DNA of 64,000 bases. Source: JAAYUH01 sp964640995. Its GTDB lineage: Bacteria > Caldisericota > Caldisericia > B22-G15. The stretch covers positions 21,485 through 85,484 of the forward strand of contig CAZXJJ010000005.1 of the NCBI GenBank assembly GCA_964640995.1, in the 5' to 3' direction. Shown piece after piece: positions 25,022 to 32,810 of this stretch (positions are counted from its first letter, which is position 1; the number at the start of each line of letters is the position of its first letter). The notes under the pieces are model-generated. The model did no database searches. It was not told the DNA's origin and was given only the letters and a program-made list of their open reading frames with translations. The position numbers and the translations under genes are program-made.

Positions 25022-25980
25022 ATCTCATCTCCTCTTAATTTTTTTAAACTATAAATTGCAGCACCAATAGAGGTTGCATCTTCTTTAAGGAGCGATTTTA
25101 AAATTTTTGTATTTTCAAAAGGAATTTTTAAAGAATAAAGTTGAGAGATTTTTATAATATCTTCAAAGAAAAAACCTAATCCATAAGTTAGGCCGCCACC
25201 AAAAATTATTTTTTCTGGATTTAAAATATTAATTAAATATGATGTAACTAATCCTATATAAAAAGTCGCATTTTTTACTGCCTCTATGCAAAGAGAATCT
25301 CCTTCAAAAGCAAGATCCATAATCAGAGGTGTATCAATTTTTTCAAAATCATCATTAACTTTCTCTAAAATTTTTGATTCTCTCCCCATTTTTAAACCAT
25401 ATATAACGTAATCTTTTATTGCACCACCTGAAGATAACTTTTCAAAACAACCCTTTTTTTCACAACCACAAACAACCCCTTCTTTATTAAGAGTTAAGTG
25501 TCCTATCTCACCTGCAAGATTGTTTATTCCTCTTAAAATTTTGTTTTTATAAACAATTGCACCACCAATTCCAGTTCCTAGTGTTATAAAAATAAATAGT
25601 TCTGTATTTTTCCCCTCACCAAAAAACATTTCACCAACTGCTCCCATCTTAACATCATTATCAATAAAAACAGGATATCCTAAGGATTTTTCAAGTGTTT
25701 CTTTAAGGGGAAATTCAACAAGGAAATTTATATTTGGTGATTTTCTTACAATTCCATTTTTAAAATCAATGAATCCTGCACATCCAACTCCAATAGATTT
25801 AATTTCAAAATCACTTACAATAGACAAGAAAAGCTTTTTGATATCAGAGATAATTCTTTCGCCCTCCTCAGTGTTTCCAGTTTTAATAAAACCTTTTTTA
25901 TAAATTTTTCCTTCTTCATCAATTAAAACCATAAGAATTTTTGTACCACCAATATCAATCCCAACAGCATAATCTTTCAT
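25018..25980 (-). CDS. ROK-family sugar kinase (glucokinase type)
   Basis: The 320 residues begin YAVGIDIGGTKILMVLID, the ATP phosphate loop. The central ITLGTGIGGAIVYKNKILRG and the ROK zinc motif CGCEKKGCFEKLSSGGAI, with preceding EIGHLTL, are present. These are typical of active ROK glucokinases rather than repressors; there is no N-terminal helix-turn-helix. It would phosphorylate glucose, or GlcNAc/mannose, released by the operon hydrolases. Overlaps both neighbours by four bases. Confidence 0.9.
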   Translation of the reverse strand: MKDYAVGIDIGGTKILMVLIDEEGKIYKKGFIKTGNTEEGERIISDIKKLFLSIVSDFEIKSIGVGCAGFIDFKNGIVRKSPNINFLVEFPLKETLEKSLGYPVFIDNDVKMGAVGEMFFGEGKNTELFIFITLGTGIGGAIVYKNKILRGINNLAGEIGHLTLNKEGVVCGCEKKGCFEKLSSGGAIKDYVIYGLKMGRESKILEKVNDDFEKIDTPLIMDLAFEGDSLCIEAVKNATFYIGLVTSYLINILNPEKIIFGGGLTYGLGFFFEDIIKISQLYSLKIPFENTKILKSLLKEDATSIGAAIYSLKKLRGDEI

Positions 25981-26978
25981 TTCTTCATTAACTCCTTTAA
26001 ATATTCAATTATTTTTACATCTTTTGGATCAAAACCTCTTTTATTTGCATATTCTAAAGAAATCAAATCAAGTTTATGAATAATAGAAAAGATCCTTGAA
26101 AGTTTATAAGTTGAATTTTCAGGATAAATTTCAAAATATTTAAAGCCATAACTTTCAAGAATCTCTTTTGTTATTTCAAATCTTTTTTTAATTCTTTCAT
26201 TCTCATAAAAATCTCTTATTAAAAAAATAAAAACTTTTTCTGATAAAGTTTTATCCATGAATCCTACAATCTCATCATGATGAAGGGAAGGAATAACATT
26301 TGAATGAGAAAGTGTTTTTCCATTTTCATTTAATTGCCTTCTAAATCTTTCTGCAACAGAATCTGAGAAAAGATAACTTCCATAAACAAATGGAATTCTT
26401 CCTTCTATTTCATCTAATATTTTTTTAATTTCATCAAAAGATTTTTCTCTAATATCTTTTAAAGTTTTGATTGTATCATTAATTTCACTGTCTATATCTA
26501 AATTAAGATAAAAAGAGAGGATTTTTAAAATTGAAAAAAATATTAAATGAAGCGCATGTCTTGCTTCATATCCATTTTTTAGTTTTATAAGTGTTAAAGA
26601 GTTTTTGAGGGCAAAATTTTCTAAAAAACCTCCTTTTGTTATTACAAAAATATTTTTTGTTTTTTTTAATGCTTCGAGAGTCGAAGAAATTGTCTCTTCT
26701 GTTTCACCAGAATAAGAGGTGGATAAGATAAGTGTATTTTCATTTACAAAATTTGGAATCTCATACCCTTGATGAATAAAAATGGGATAGGTGGATTTGT
26801 CAAAAAGGTAAGTCAGTAGAATATCAAATGCAGCCCTTGAACCTCCTCCAGTTCCAAGAAATAAAATATTATTAAACTTAATTTCATCAAATTTAAACTC
26901 TTTAAAAAAATTTAAAATTTCCTCTATATCTTCTGGAATTCTTTTAATTTCATCCAAAATTTTTTCATAATTTGACAT
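25977..26978 (-). CDS. Bifunctional phosphoglucose/phosphomannose isomerase-like SIS protein
   Basis: The 333 residues contain a SIS domain with STSYSGETEETISSTLEALK and FLGTGGGSRAAFD. The second half has the PGI/PMI family end: LNENGKTLSHSNVIPSLHHD followed by EIVGF (compare the family pattern NENAK...PELNHNEIVG), and the C-terminal RIFSIIHKLDLISLEYANKR with GFDPKDVKIIEYLK. This family interconverts glucose-6-P or mannose-6-P with fructose-6-P. It fits between the ROK kinase (makes hexose-6-P) and the PfkB kinase (uses fructose-6-P). RBS AGGAGG before ATG. Confidence 0.8.
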   Translation of the reverse strand: MSNYEKILDEIKRIPEDIEEILNFFKEFKFDEIKFNNILFLGTGGGSRAAFDILLTYLFDKSTYPIFIHQGYEIPNFVNENTLILSTSYSGETEETISSTLEALKKTKNIFVITKGGFLENFALKNSLTLIKLKNGYEARHALHLIFFSILKILSFYLNLDIDSEINDTIKTLKDIREKSFDEIKKILDEIEGRIPFVYGSYLFSDSVAERFRRQLNENGKTLSHSNVIPSLHHDEIVGFMDKTLSEKVFIFLIRDFYENERIKKRFEITKEILESYGFKYFEIYPENSTYKLSRIFSIIHKLDLISLEYANKRGFDPKDVKIIEYLKELMKK

Positions 26979-26986
26979 AAAACCTC

Positions 26987-27727
26987 CTAAAGATTTATAG
27001 AATCAACATTTGTATGAATGTGTAAAGGTGTAAAAACTTTAAATGCCTCAGCAAACTCAACACCAATTTCTTGTCCATATTCCCCATTTTTTACTTTCAA
27101 ATAAATCTCCATTTTCATATAATTTTCATCATTAAATTGGCTTTTGTGTTCCCTTATGCTTTTGAGTTTAGTTTCAAAAGTAGCTGAAATATCAACAAAT
27201 TTATTAGGATATGGAGTGATGTAGTATGATATTAAATTTACAAAATGTGGTTCTTTTTCTTTCATAACCAAAGGTAGAGGTGAAAAGAAAAATGCCTCAC
27301 TAACCGCCTCACCTATAATTTTATGATCAGGATGTACTTCATATGGAAGATTTGGGTCAGGTGTAAAAATAACTTCTGGTTTTAACTCTCTAATTATTTT
27401 TAAAAACTCTTTAACAAGAACATTTTTTTCTGGGAGATCATAGTCTGGATAATCAAGAAAAATCATATTTTTGATACCTAAAATCTCATTTGCCCTTAAT
27501 CTTTCTTCTTTTCTAATCATCTTTAAATCTTTCTCATTTAAAGATGTGTCATAAGTTCCTTTATCACCATTTGTTACAGTAATAAGAATTAAATTTTTAT
27601 TTAAATCTGTTAACTTTTTAATAACTCCTCCCATAAAAATATCAGCATCATCTGGATGTGGTTCGAAAATTATGAAGTTATTAAATTCAAAAAAATCAGG
27701 AATTGGAAACAAATCATTTACTTTCAT
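26987..27727 (-). CDS. PIG-L/LmbE-family deacetylase
   Basis: The 246-residue protein has the zinc-site motif FEPHPDDADIFMGG near the N-terminus and the second site VHPDHKIIGEAV, which define the PIG-L/LmbE fold. These zinc enzymes remove N-acetyl groups from GlcNAc-containing compounds. As first gene of the sugar operon it suggests that the imported substrate contains an N-acetylhexosamine. RBS AGAGGTGA lies before the ATG. The exact substrate is unknown. Confidence 0.88.
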   Translation of the reverse strand: MKVNDLFPIPDFFEFNNFIIFEPHPDDADIFMGGVIKKLTDLNKNLILITVTNGDKGTYDTSLNEKDLKMIRKEERLRANEILGIKNMIFLDYPDYDLPEKNVLVKEFLKIIRELKPEVIFTPDPNLPYEVHPDHKIIGEAVSEAFFFSPLPLVMKEKEPHFVNLISYYITPYPNKFVDISATFETKLKSIREHKSQFNDENYMKMEIYLKVKNGEYGQEIGVEFAEAFKVFTPLHIHTNVDSINL

Positions 27728-27800
27728 ATCTTTTCACCTCTTATGCAAATTTTAAAATCTATTTTCATTCTTTAAAAAAATTTTATATTTTAATAAAGGT

Positions 27801-27830
27801 TTGGTCAAGCAAAATTTAAAGAGTTATAAT
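27801..27830 (+). promoter_or_regulatory. Promoter of polX, leaderless arrangement
   Basis: TTGGTC (27801-27806), 18 bases, TATAAT (27825-27830). The start ATG at 27837 is six bases after the -10, so the mRNA would start at or within a base or two of the ATG. No Shine-Dalgarno sequence is seen. Confidence 0.55.
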
Positions 27831-27836
27831 TTAAAT

Positions 27837-29561
27837 ATGAGAAACAAAGAGGTTGCTCAAAAATTATATGAACTTGCAGAATACCTTGAAATTTTAGGTG
27901 AGATGAGATTTAAAATAAATGCTTATATTGAAGCAGCGAGAAAAATTGAAAATCTTCCAATTCCAATTGAAGACCTTGCAAAAGAGGGAAAATTAACAGA
28001 AATCAGAGGAATTGGTGAAGGTATTGCAAAGAAAATAATTCAATATCTTGAGACAGGAAAAATTGACAAATTAGAAGAAGCAAAACAAAAAATTCCACCA
28101 ACACTTTTGGAACTTCTTGAAATTCCTGGTATTGGACCGAGAGGTGCATATACTCTTTATACAAAACTTGGTATTAAATCAATTGATGACCTTAAAAAGG
28201 CAATCGAAGAAAAAAAGATAAGAGAAATTGAAGGATTTGGACCAAAAAAAGAAGAAAATATAATGAAAGCAATTCTTGATAGAAAAAAGAAAGAAACAAT
28301 AAGAATTTTACTTGGAATTGCATACCCCCTCTCTCAATATGTTGTAGAAAATTTAAAAAATAATGCACCAATTGATAAAGTTGAGGTTTGTGGAAGCATA
28401 AGAAGGATGAAAGAAACAATAGGAGACATTGATATTCTTGTTACAAGTAAAAACCCTGAAAAGGTTATGGACACATTTACTTCTATGGATATTGTAAAAG
28501 AAGTTGTTGCAAGAGGAGATACAAAATCAACAATATTAACTAATGAAGATATTCAAATAGATGTTAGGGTTGTTGAACCTATTTCTTTTGGTGCCGCAGT
28601 TCAATATTTTACTGGCTCAAAACAACATAACGTAAAAATAAGAGAACTTGCAATTAAAAAGGGTTATAAAGTTAATGAATATGGTGTCTTTGATGTAAAA
28701 ACAGATAAAAGAATTTGTGGAGAGACAGAAGAAGAAGTTTATAACAAACTCGACCTTCCTTTAATTCCACCAGAGATGAGAGAAGATAGAGGGGAGATTG
28801 AACTTGGACTTGATGGAAAACTTCCCAAAGTCATTGAAATGAAAGATATAAGAGGAGATACTCATGTTCATACAAAATATTCTGATGGAGAAAATTCAAT
28901 TTTAGAAATTGCAAATAAGTGCATGGAACTTGGTTATGAATATGTTGTTATAGCAGATCATGCTCAATCACTTGGAGTTGCAGGGGGTCTCTCACTAGAA
29001 GATTATAAAAAACAAAAAAAAGAGATTGATGAAATTAATAATAAATTAGCAGGAAAATTTAGAATATATTTTGGTTGTGAGTTAAATATTTTATCTGATG
29101 GAAAAGTTGATTTTGATGAAAATGACCTCGAAATTTTTGATATCTGTCTTGCTGGAATTCATACAGGATTTAATCAAGATAAGAAGAAAATAACAGAAAG
29201 AATTCTTAAGGCAATGAAAATTAAAAAGATTAAAATAATAACACATCCAACAGGTAGATTGCTTTTATCAAGAGATGAATATGAAGTTGATCTTGAAGAG
29301 ATATTTAAAGAAGCAAAAAATAGTGGAAAAATTTTAGAAATCAATGCAACACCAGAGAGATTAGATTTAAATGACATAAATGCTATGTATGGAAAAGAGG
29401 TTTATGGACTAAAATTTACAATTGGAACTGATGCTCACTCTTTATATGGACTTTATGATATGAGATATGGAGTTGGTGTTGCAAGAAGAGGTTGGTTAAC
29501 AAAAGAAGATATCATAAACACATTATCACTAAATGATTTTGAAAAATTTATCAAGGAATAA
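27837..29561 (+). CDS. polX: DNA polymerase/3'-5' exonuclease PolX
   Basis: At 574 residues it matches the bacterial PolX family. N-terminal 8-kDa-type domain and helix-hairpin-helix motifs (EIRGIGEGIAKKIIQYL, EIPGIGPRGAYTLY, EIEGFGPKKEENI). The nucleotidyltransferase palm has CGSIRRMKETIGDIDILV, with metal-binding Asp in DID. A C-terminal PHP domain has GDTHVHTKYSDGENSI, VIADHAQS and IGTDAHSLYGL. It fills short gaps in base-excision repair and has a manganese-dependent exonuclease. A TTG 12 codons upstream is rejected because it lies on the -35 box. Confidence 0.97.
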   Translation: MRNKEVAQKLYELAEYLEILGEMRFKINAYIEAARKIENLPIPIEDLAKEGKLTEIRGIGEGIAKKIIQYLETGKIDKLEEAKQKIPPTLLELLEIPGIGPRGAYTLYTKLGIKSIDDLKKAIEEKKIREIEGFGPKKEENIMKAILDRKKKETIRILLGIAYPLSQYVVENLKNNAPIDKVEVCGSIRRMKETIGDIDILVTSKNPEKVMDTFTSMDIVKEVVARGDTKSTILTNEDIQIDVRVVEPISFGAAVQYFTGSKQHNVKIRELAIKKGYKVNEYGVFDVKTDKRICGETEEEVYNKLDLPLIPPEMREDRGEIELGLDGKLPKVIEMKDIRGDTHVHTKYSDGENSILEIANKCMELGYEYVVIADHAQSLGVAGGLSLEDYKKQKKEIDEINNKLAGKFRIYFGCELNILSDGKVDFDENDLEIFDICLAGIHTGFNQDKKKITERILKAMKIKKIKIITHPTGRLLLSRDEYEVDLEEIFKEAKNSGKILEINATPERLDLNDINAMYGKEVYGLKFTIGTDAHSLYGLYDMRYGVGVARRGWLTKEDIINTLSLNDFEKFIKE

Positions 29562-29562
29562 T

Positions 29563-30399
29563 TTAATCTCTTTGGGCAATAAAAGAGGATAAAAATATAA
29601 AAAGCATACCAATATAATTTATAAGAGAATAAATTGTACCTAATAGAAAGAATTCCAAAATATTAGCAAAAATAGGTTCTGTTGCAAAAATAAATGCTGT
29701 TTTAATTGTATTTTTCTTGTTTTGATATTTTATTTGAATGTAAAAAGGAATTAAAGTCGCAAAAATTGCAACAATTATTGCACCACCTAAAGAATTTAAT
29801 GGAATTGGTAAAATGCTTTTTCTTGTAATTAAAATAGAAATTGAAGATAAAATAAAAACTATCCAAATTTGAGAAAAAAGAAATGATAAACTTTCGTCAT
29901 TAAGAGAAAAGTATCCTATTGTTGAAATATGTAATGCCCAAAAAATTGCACAAATTAATGTTAAATAATCTCCAAGATTTATTGAAATTAATTCTCCTCC
30001 AAGGAGAAGATATAGGCCTATTATGACAATAATTATTGCAATATATGTTCTTAAAATTATTTTTCTTTTTGTTAAAAGGAAATTAAAAAATGGAGTTATT
30101 GGAATTGAAATTGATGTTATAAAAGCACTATTTGTAGGAGAAGTATATTTTAATCCTATTGTTTGAAAAAGGTATGCAGAAAAAAGAAATGTTCCTGCAA
30201 TTATACCTTTAATAAAAATATCTCTATTAATTTTTATCTTAAATGTATAAATTAAAAAAATCATTAAAATTAATGTAAATGTAAATCTAATAAATACAAA
30301 AGAAAAAGGATCATAATTACTAACTCCATTTTTAACAATAACAAATGTCCATCCCCACAAGAATGGTGGTAAAAAAAGAATTAGATCTTCTTTTCTCAT
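29563..30399 (-). CDS. EamA/DMT-family transporter
   Basis: The 278 residues form ten hydrophobic segments in two five-helix repeats, as in EamA (drug/metabolite) transporters. The N-terminus LFLPPFLWGWTFVIVKNGV matches the family opening, and YTSPTNSAFITSISIPITPF is the conserved helix 3-4 region. Substrate unknown. Its stop is one base from the polX stop (convergent, no visible terminator). It is divergent from the PAP2 gene. Confidence 0.88.
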   Translation of the reverse strand: MRKEDLILFLPPFLWGWTFVIVKNGVSNYDPFSFVFIRFTFTLILMIFLIYTFKIKINRDIFIKGIIAGTFLFSAYLFQTIGLKYTSPTNSAFITSISIPITPFFNFLLTKRKIILRTYIAIIIVIIGLYLLLGGELISINLGDYLTLICAIFWALHISTIGYFSLNDESLSFLFSQIWIVFILSSISILITRKSILPIPLNSLGGAIIVAIFATLIPFYIQIKYQNKKNTIKTAFIFATEPIFANILEFFLLGTIYSLINYIGMLFIFLSSFIAQRD

Positions 30400-30407
30400 A
30401 TTGAATT

Positions 30408-30429
30408 ATTATAACAAAATTATGATAAT
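30408..30429. promoter_or_regulatory. Divergent overlapping promoters for EamA and PAP2 genes
   Basis: The 39-base gap holds TATAAT on the reverse strand (30408-30413), eight bases before the EamA ATG, and GATAAT on the forward strand (30424-30429), nine bases before the PAP2 ATG. Neither gene has a Shine-Dalgarno sequence. Both look leaderless. Confidence 0.5.
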
Positions 30430-30438
30430 TTAAAATAT

Positions 30439-31263
30439 ATGATTGAATTTAAAATTTTGAAGTTTTTTGAGTCTTTAAGAAATCCAATGTTAGATAAAAT
30501 TTTTATAATTTTAACAGATTTAGGAAGTTTTGAATTTTACCTTTTGGCAGTTGCATTTTTATTTTTTATTTTTGAGAATAAAATATCATTAAAGATAGTT
30601 TTTCTTTTATTTATTTCTTTTTCTCTGAATACTTTGATTAAAAATATTTTAAAACTCCCAAGACCTCAAAAAGATATTTTTAATCCAATTTATGAAAAAT
30701 CAATCGGTCCAGAGGAATATGGCTTTCCTAGTGGACACTCTCAAAATGCTTTTGTTTTTTGGTTTTCAATCTATAAGATTTTTAAAAACAAATTTCTTCA
30801 TTTTATATCAATTTTAATTGTTTTTCTTATTTCAATATCAAGATTATATTTATCTCTTCATTTTGTTTTTGATATAATTGGTGGAGTTTCTATTGGATTC
30901 TTAATAATTATTTTCTTTTTTAATAATATTGATATTTTAGTTGATGGTTTCTTAAAAGGAAAATTTAGTTTTTTAATTCCAATTTTAATATTTATATCTT
31001 CATTTTTAATAAAAAAATATTCGAATCTTTTATCTCCATTTTCAGGTCTTCTTTTTGGTGCTAAAATTTTTAAAGACAAAAAAATTAACTTAACTTTTAA
31101 AAATTTGATGTTTAGAGAATTTATAGGATTAACAATTCTTATTTTTCTAATTTATATTTCTTACTTTATTAAAAATATCTTTATTTTAAATATAATTTAT
31201 TTTATTTCAGGATTATGGGTTTCCTTTTTATCAAAAACCCTCTTTCAAAAAATCAAAATTTAA
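30439..31263 (+). CDS. PAP2-family membrane phosphatase
   Basis: The 274-residue membrane protein has the three-part phosphatase signature: KNILKLPRPQ (KX6RP), FPSGHSQNA (PSGH) and SRLYLSLHFVFDIIGG (SRX5HX3D). Members hydrolyse lipid pyrophosphates or phosphatidic acid, such as undecaprenyl pyrophosphate. Several further hydrophobic helices follow the catalytic domain. No other gene follows in an operon apart from toxin-antitoxin remnants. Confidence 0.92.
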   Translation: MIEFKILKFFESLRNPMLDKIFIILTDLGSFEFYLLAVAFLFFIFENKISLKIVFLLFISFSLNTLIKNILKLPRPQKDIFNPIYEKSIGPEEYGFPSGHSQNAFVFWFSIYKIFKNKFLHFISILIVFLISISRLYLSLHFVFDIIGGVSIGFLIIIFFFNNIDILVDGFLKGKFSFLIPILIFISSFLIKKYSNLLSPFSGLLFGAKIFKDKKINLTFKNLMFREFIGLTILIFLIYISYFIKNIFILNIIYFISGLWVSFLSKTLFQKIKI

Positions 31264-31356
31264 TTTTTAAAGTGATAAGTTACCTTATGTAAATATAATG
31301 TCGAACTTTTTTATTTTATAATAATTATGTAAATTTCAGAAAAGGAGCCATTTATA

Positions 31357-31634
31357 ATGAATGAAAAATTTAAATTTGTAAAAAGTAAATTAGAACAATT
31401 AAAAAAGATTTTAAAACAGAATTAATTGGTATATTTGGTTCATTTGCTCGTGGTGAAGAAAATGAAAAAGTGATATTGATATTCTTGTAAAATTTGAGAA
31501 GAGATCTACTTTTCTAAATTTAGTTTCTTTAGCAAATTCTCTTGAGGAAACTTTTTTATCAAAATAGACATAGTACCAATTGATGTTGTAAGAGAATAAT
31601 TAAGAGAGAAAATTCTACAGGAAACAATTTATTT
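31357..31634 (+). pseudogene. Remnant of MNT-type nucleotidyltransferase antitoxin (MntA)
   Basis: An AAAGGAG site and ATG open a frame that breaks after 23 codons. In shifted frames the hallmark pieces of the minimal nucleotidyltransferase family appear: IGIFGSFARGEENEK, then SDIDILVKFEK, then KIDIVPIDVVRE and LREKILQETIYL. At least two frame shifts (near 31405 and 31470), another near 31563, and a TAA inside the last piece interrupt it. In intact pairs this protein adenylylates or neutralises its HEPN partner. Confidence 0.8.
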
Positions 31635-31973
31635 ATGAGATATTCAAAACTTTATCTTTTAGATATTTTAAAATCAATATAATCAATAGAAAAAATTATT
31701 GAAAATAGTGATTATGAATCATTAAAAAAGATGACTTAAGATTAAGTGCCATTTTAAGAAAATTGAAAATTAACGGAGAAGCTGCTAAAAATATTCCAGA
31801 AAATATAAAACAAAAATACCCAAATATTCCTTGTAAAAAATTTTTAGAATGAGAGACAGATTAATACATTTTTATTTTGGTGTAAAATTTGATCTTATTT
31901 GGGAAAAAATTAAAAAAGATTTACCTTTTTAAAGGAACAGGTTCAAATAATCCTTAAAGAATTAGAAAATTAA
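31635..31973 (+). pseudogene. Remnant of HEPN toxin (HepT/DUF86)
   Basis: The frame MRYSKLYLLDILKSI meets a TAA, then continues as SIEKIIENSDYESLKK and, after a shift, LRLSAILRKLKINGEAAKNI. The conserved HEPN catalytic end MRDRLIHFYFGVKFDLIWEKI (RxxxxH) follows another stop. Order and spacing match HepT downstream of MntA. With three or more lesions it cannot make a full toxin. The 31264-31356 stretch upstream is AT-rich and contains a short inverted repeat, ATAAG-TTAC-CTTAT. Confidence 0.8.
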
Positions 31974-31976
31974 CTT

Positions 31977-32810
31977 TTACTTCAATAGACCAGGGAAGAA
32001 GTTTTTTTTGCCCTTCTCCTTTTTTATCTCATCCCATTCGCTTAATATTTTTACTGCTTCATTTGCAACAAGAATACCTCTTTCTTCACCAACATATTGA
32101 AACTCATTTGTAATTCTATTTGCAATAACAATACAAACCGATCCAGCTCTTAATTTATAAATTGAAGATAAAACAAATAGAGTTGAAGTTTCCATCTCAA
32201 AATTTGTAACATTTGCAATTTTCATATCATAAAAAATCTCTTTTGCAAAAGAAGGTATATAATCATTAAGCCCGGGTCTTCCTTGTCCTGTATAAAAAGC
32301 ATCAGTTGATGCTGCAATTCCAATGTGATAGTTAAAGTTTAATCTTTCTGATGCTTCAATTAAGGCAAGTGTTACTTCAATAGAGGAAATTGCGGGAAAT
32401 TCACCTCTAACATATTGATGAGTTGTTCCATCTAATCTTACTGCACCATTAATTATAATAAGGTCTCCAAGGTTTATTCCTTCTTGTATTGCACCAGTTG
32501 TTCCAACTCTAATAAATGTATCACATCCTATGCGAGCTGCTTCCTCAATTGCTATTGCAAGGGAAGGACCACCAATTCCAGTTGATAGAGCAGAAATTGG
32601 AACACCTTTATATTTACCAGTTGCAGATTTATACTCTCTATGAAATGCTTTTATTTCTCCTTCATCCCAAGTTTTTAAAATTCTATCAACCCTTCCAGGG
32701 TCCCCAGGTGTTAAAACATATCTTGCGAGTTCTCCTCTCTTTAAATCAATATGATACTGTTTCCCCTCTTCTGTTTCTGGTCTATCTGCACTTTTAAATC
32801 TCTCTTCCAA
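31977..32810 (-). CDS. udp: Uridine phosphorylase-family nucleoside phosphorylase
   Basis: The 277 residues follow the NP-I uridine phosphorylase pattern: YVLTPGDPGRVDRI (phosphate site), STGIGGPSLAIAIEE, FIRVGTTGAIQ, and NFEMETSTLF with the ribose-binding MET. It would split uridine, or a related nucleoside, with phosphate into base and ribose-1-phosphate. Start is TTG at 32810, seven bases after AAGGAGGTG. Its first 17 bases overlap the end of the DUF4129 gene. It is the last gene of the long reverse-strand operon. Confidence 0.9.
   Translation of the reverse strand: MEERFKSADRPETEEGKQYHIDLKRGELARYVLTPGDPGRVDRILKTWDEGEIKAFHREYKSATGKYKGVPISALSTGIGGPSLAIAIEEAARIGCDTFIRVGTTGAIQEGINLGDLIIINGAVRLDGTTHQYVRGEFPAISSIEVTLALIEASERLNFNYHIGIAASTDAFYTGQGRPGLNDYIPSFAKEIFYDMKIANVTNFEMETSTLFVLSSIYKLRAGSVCIVIANRITNEFQYVGEERGILVANEAVKILSEWDEIKKEKGKKNFFPGLLK

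Noticed and set aside
31264..31356. Small RNA or riboswitch upstream of the MNT remnant.
   Set aside because: Only AT-rich DNA with a five-base inverted repeat; no conserved structure recognised.
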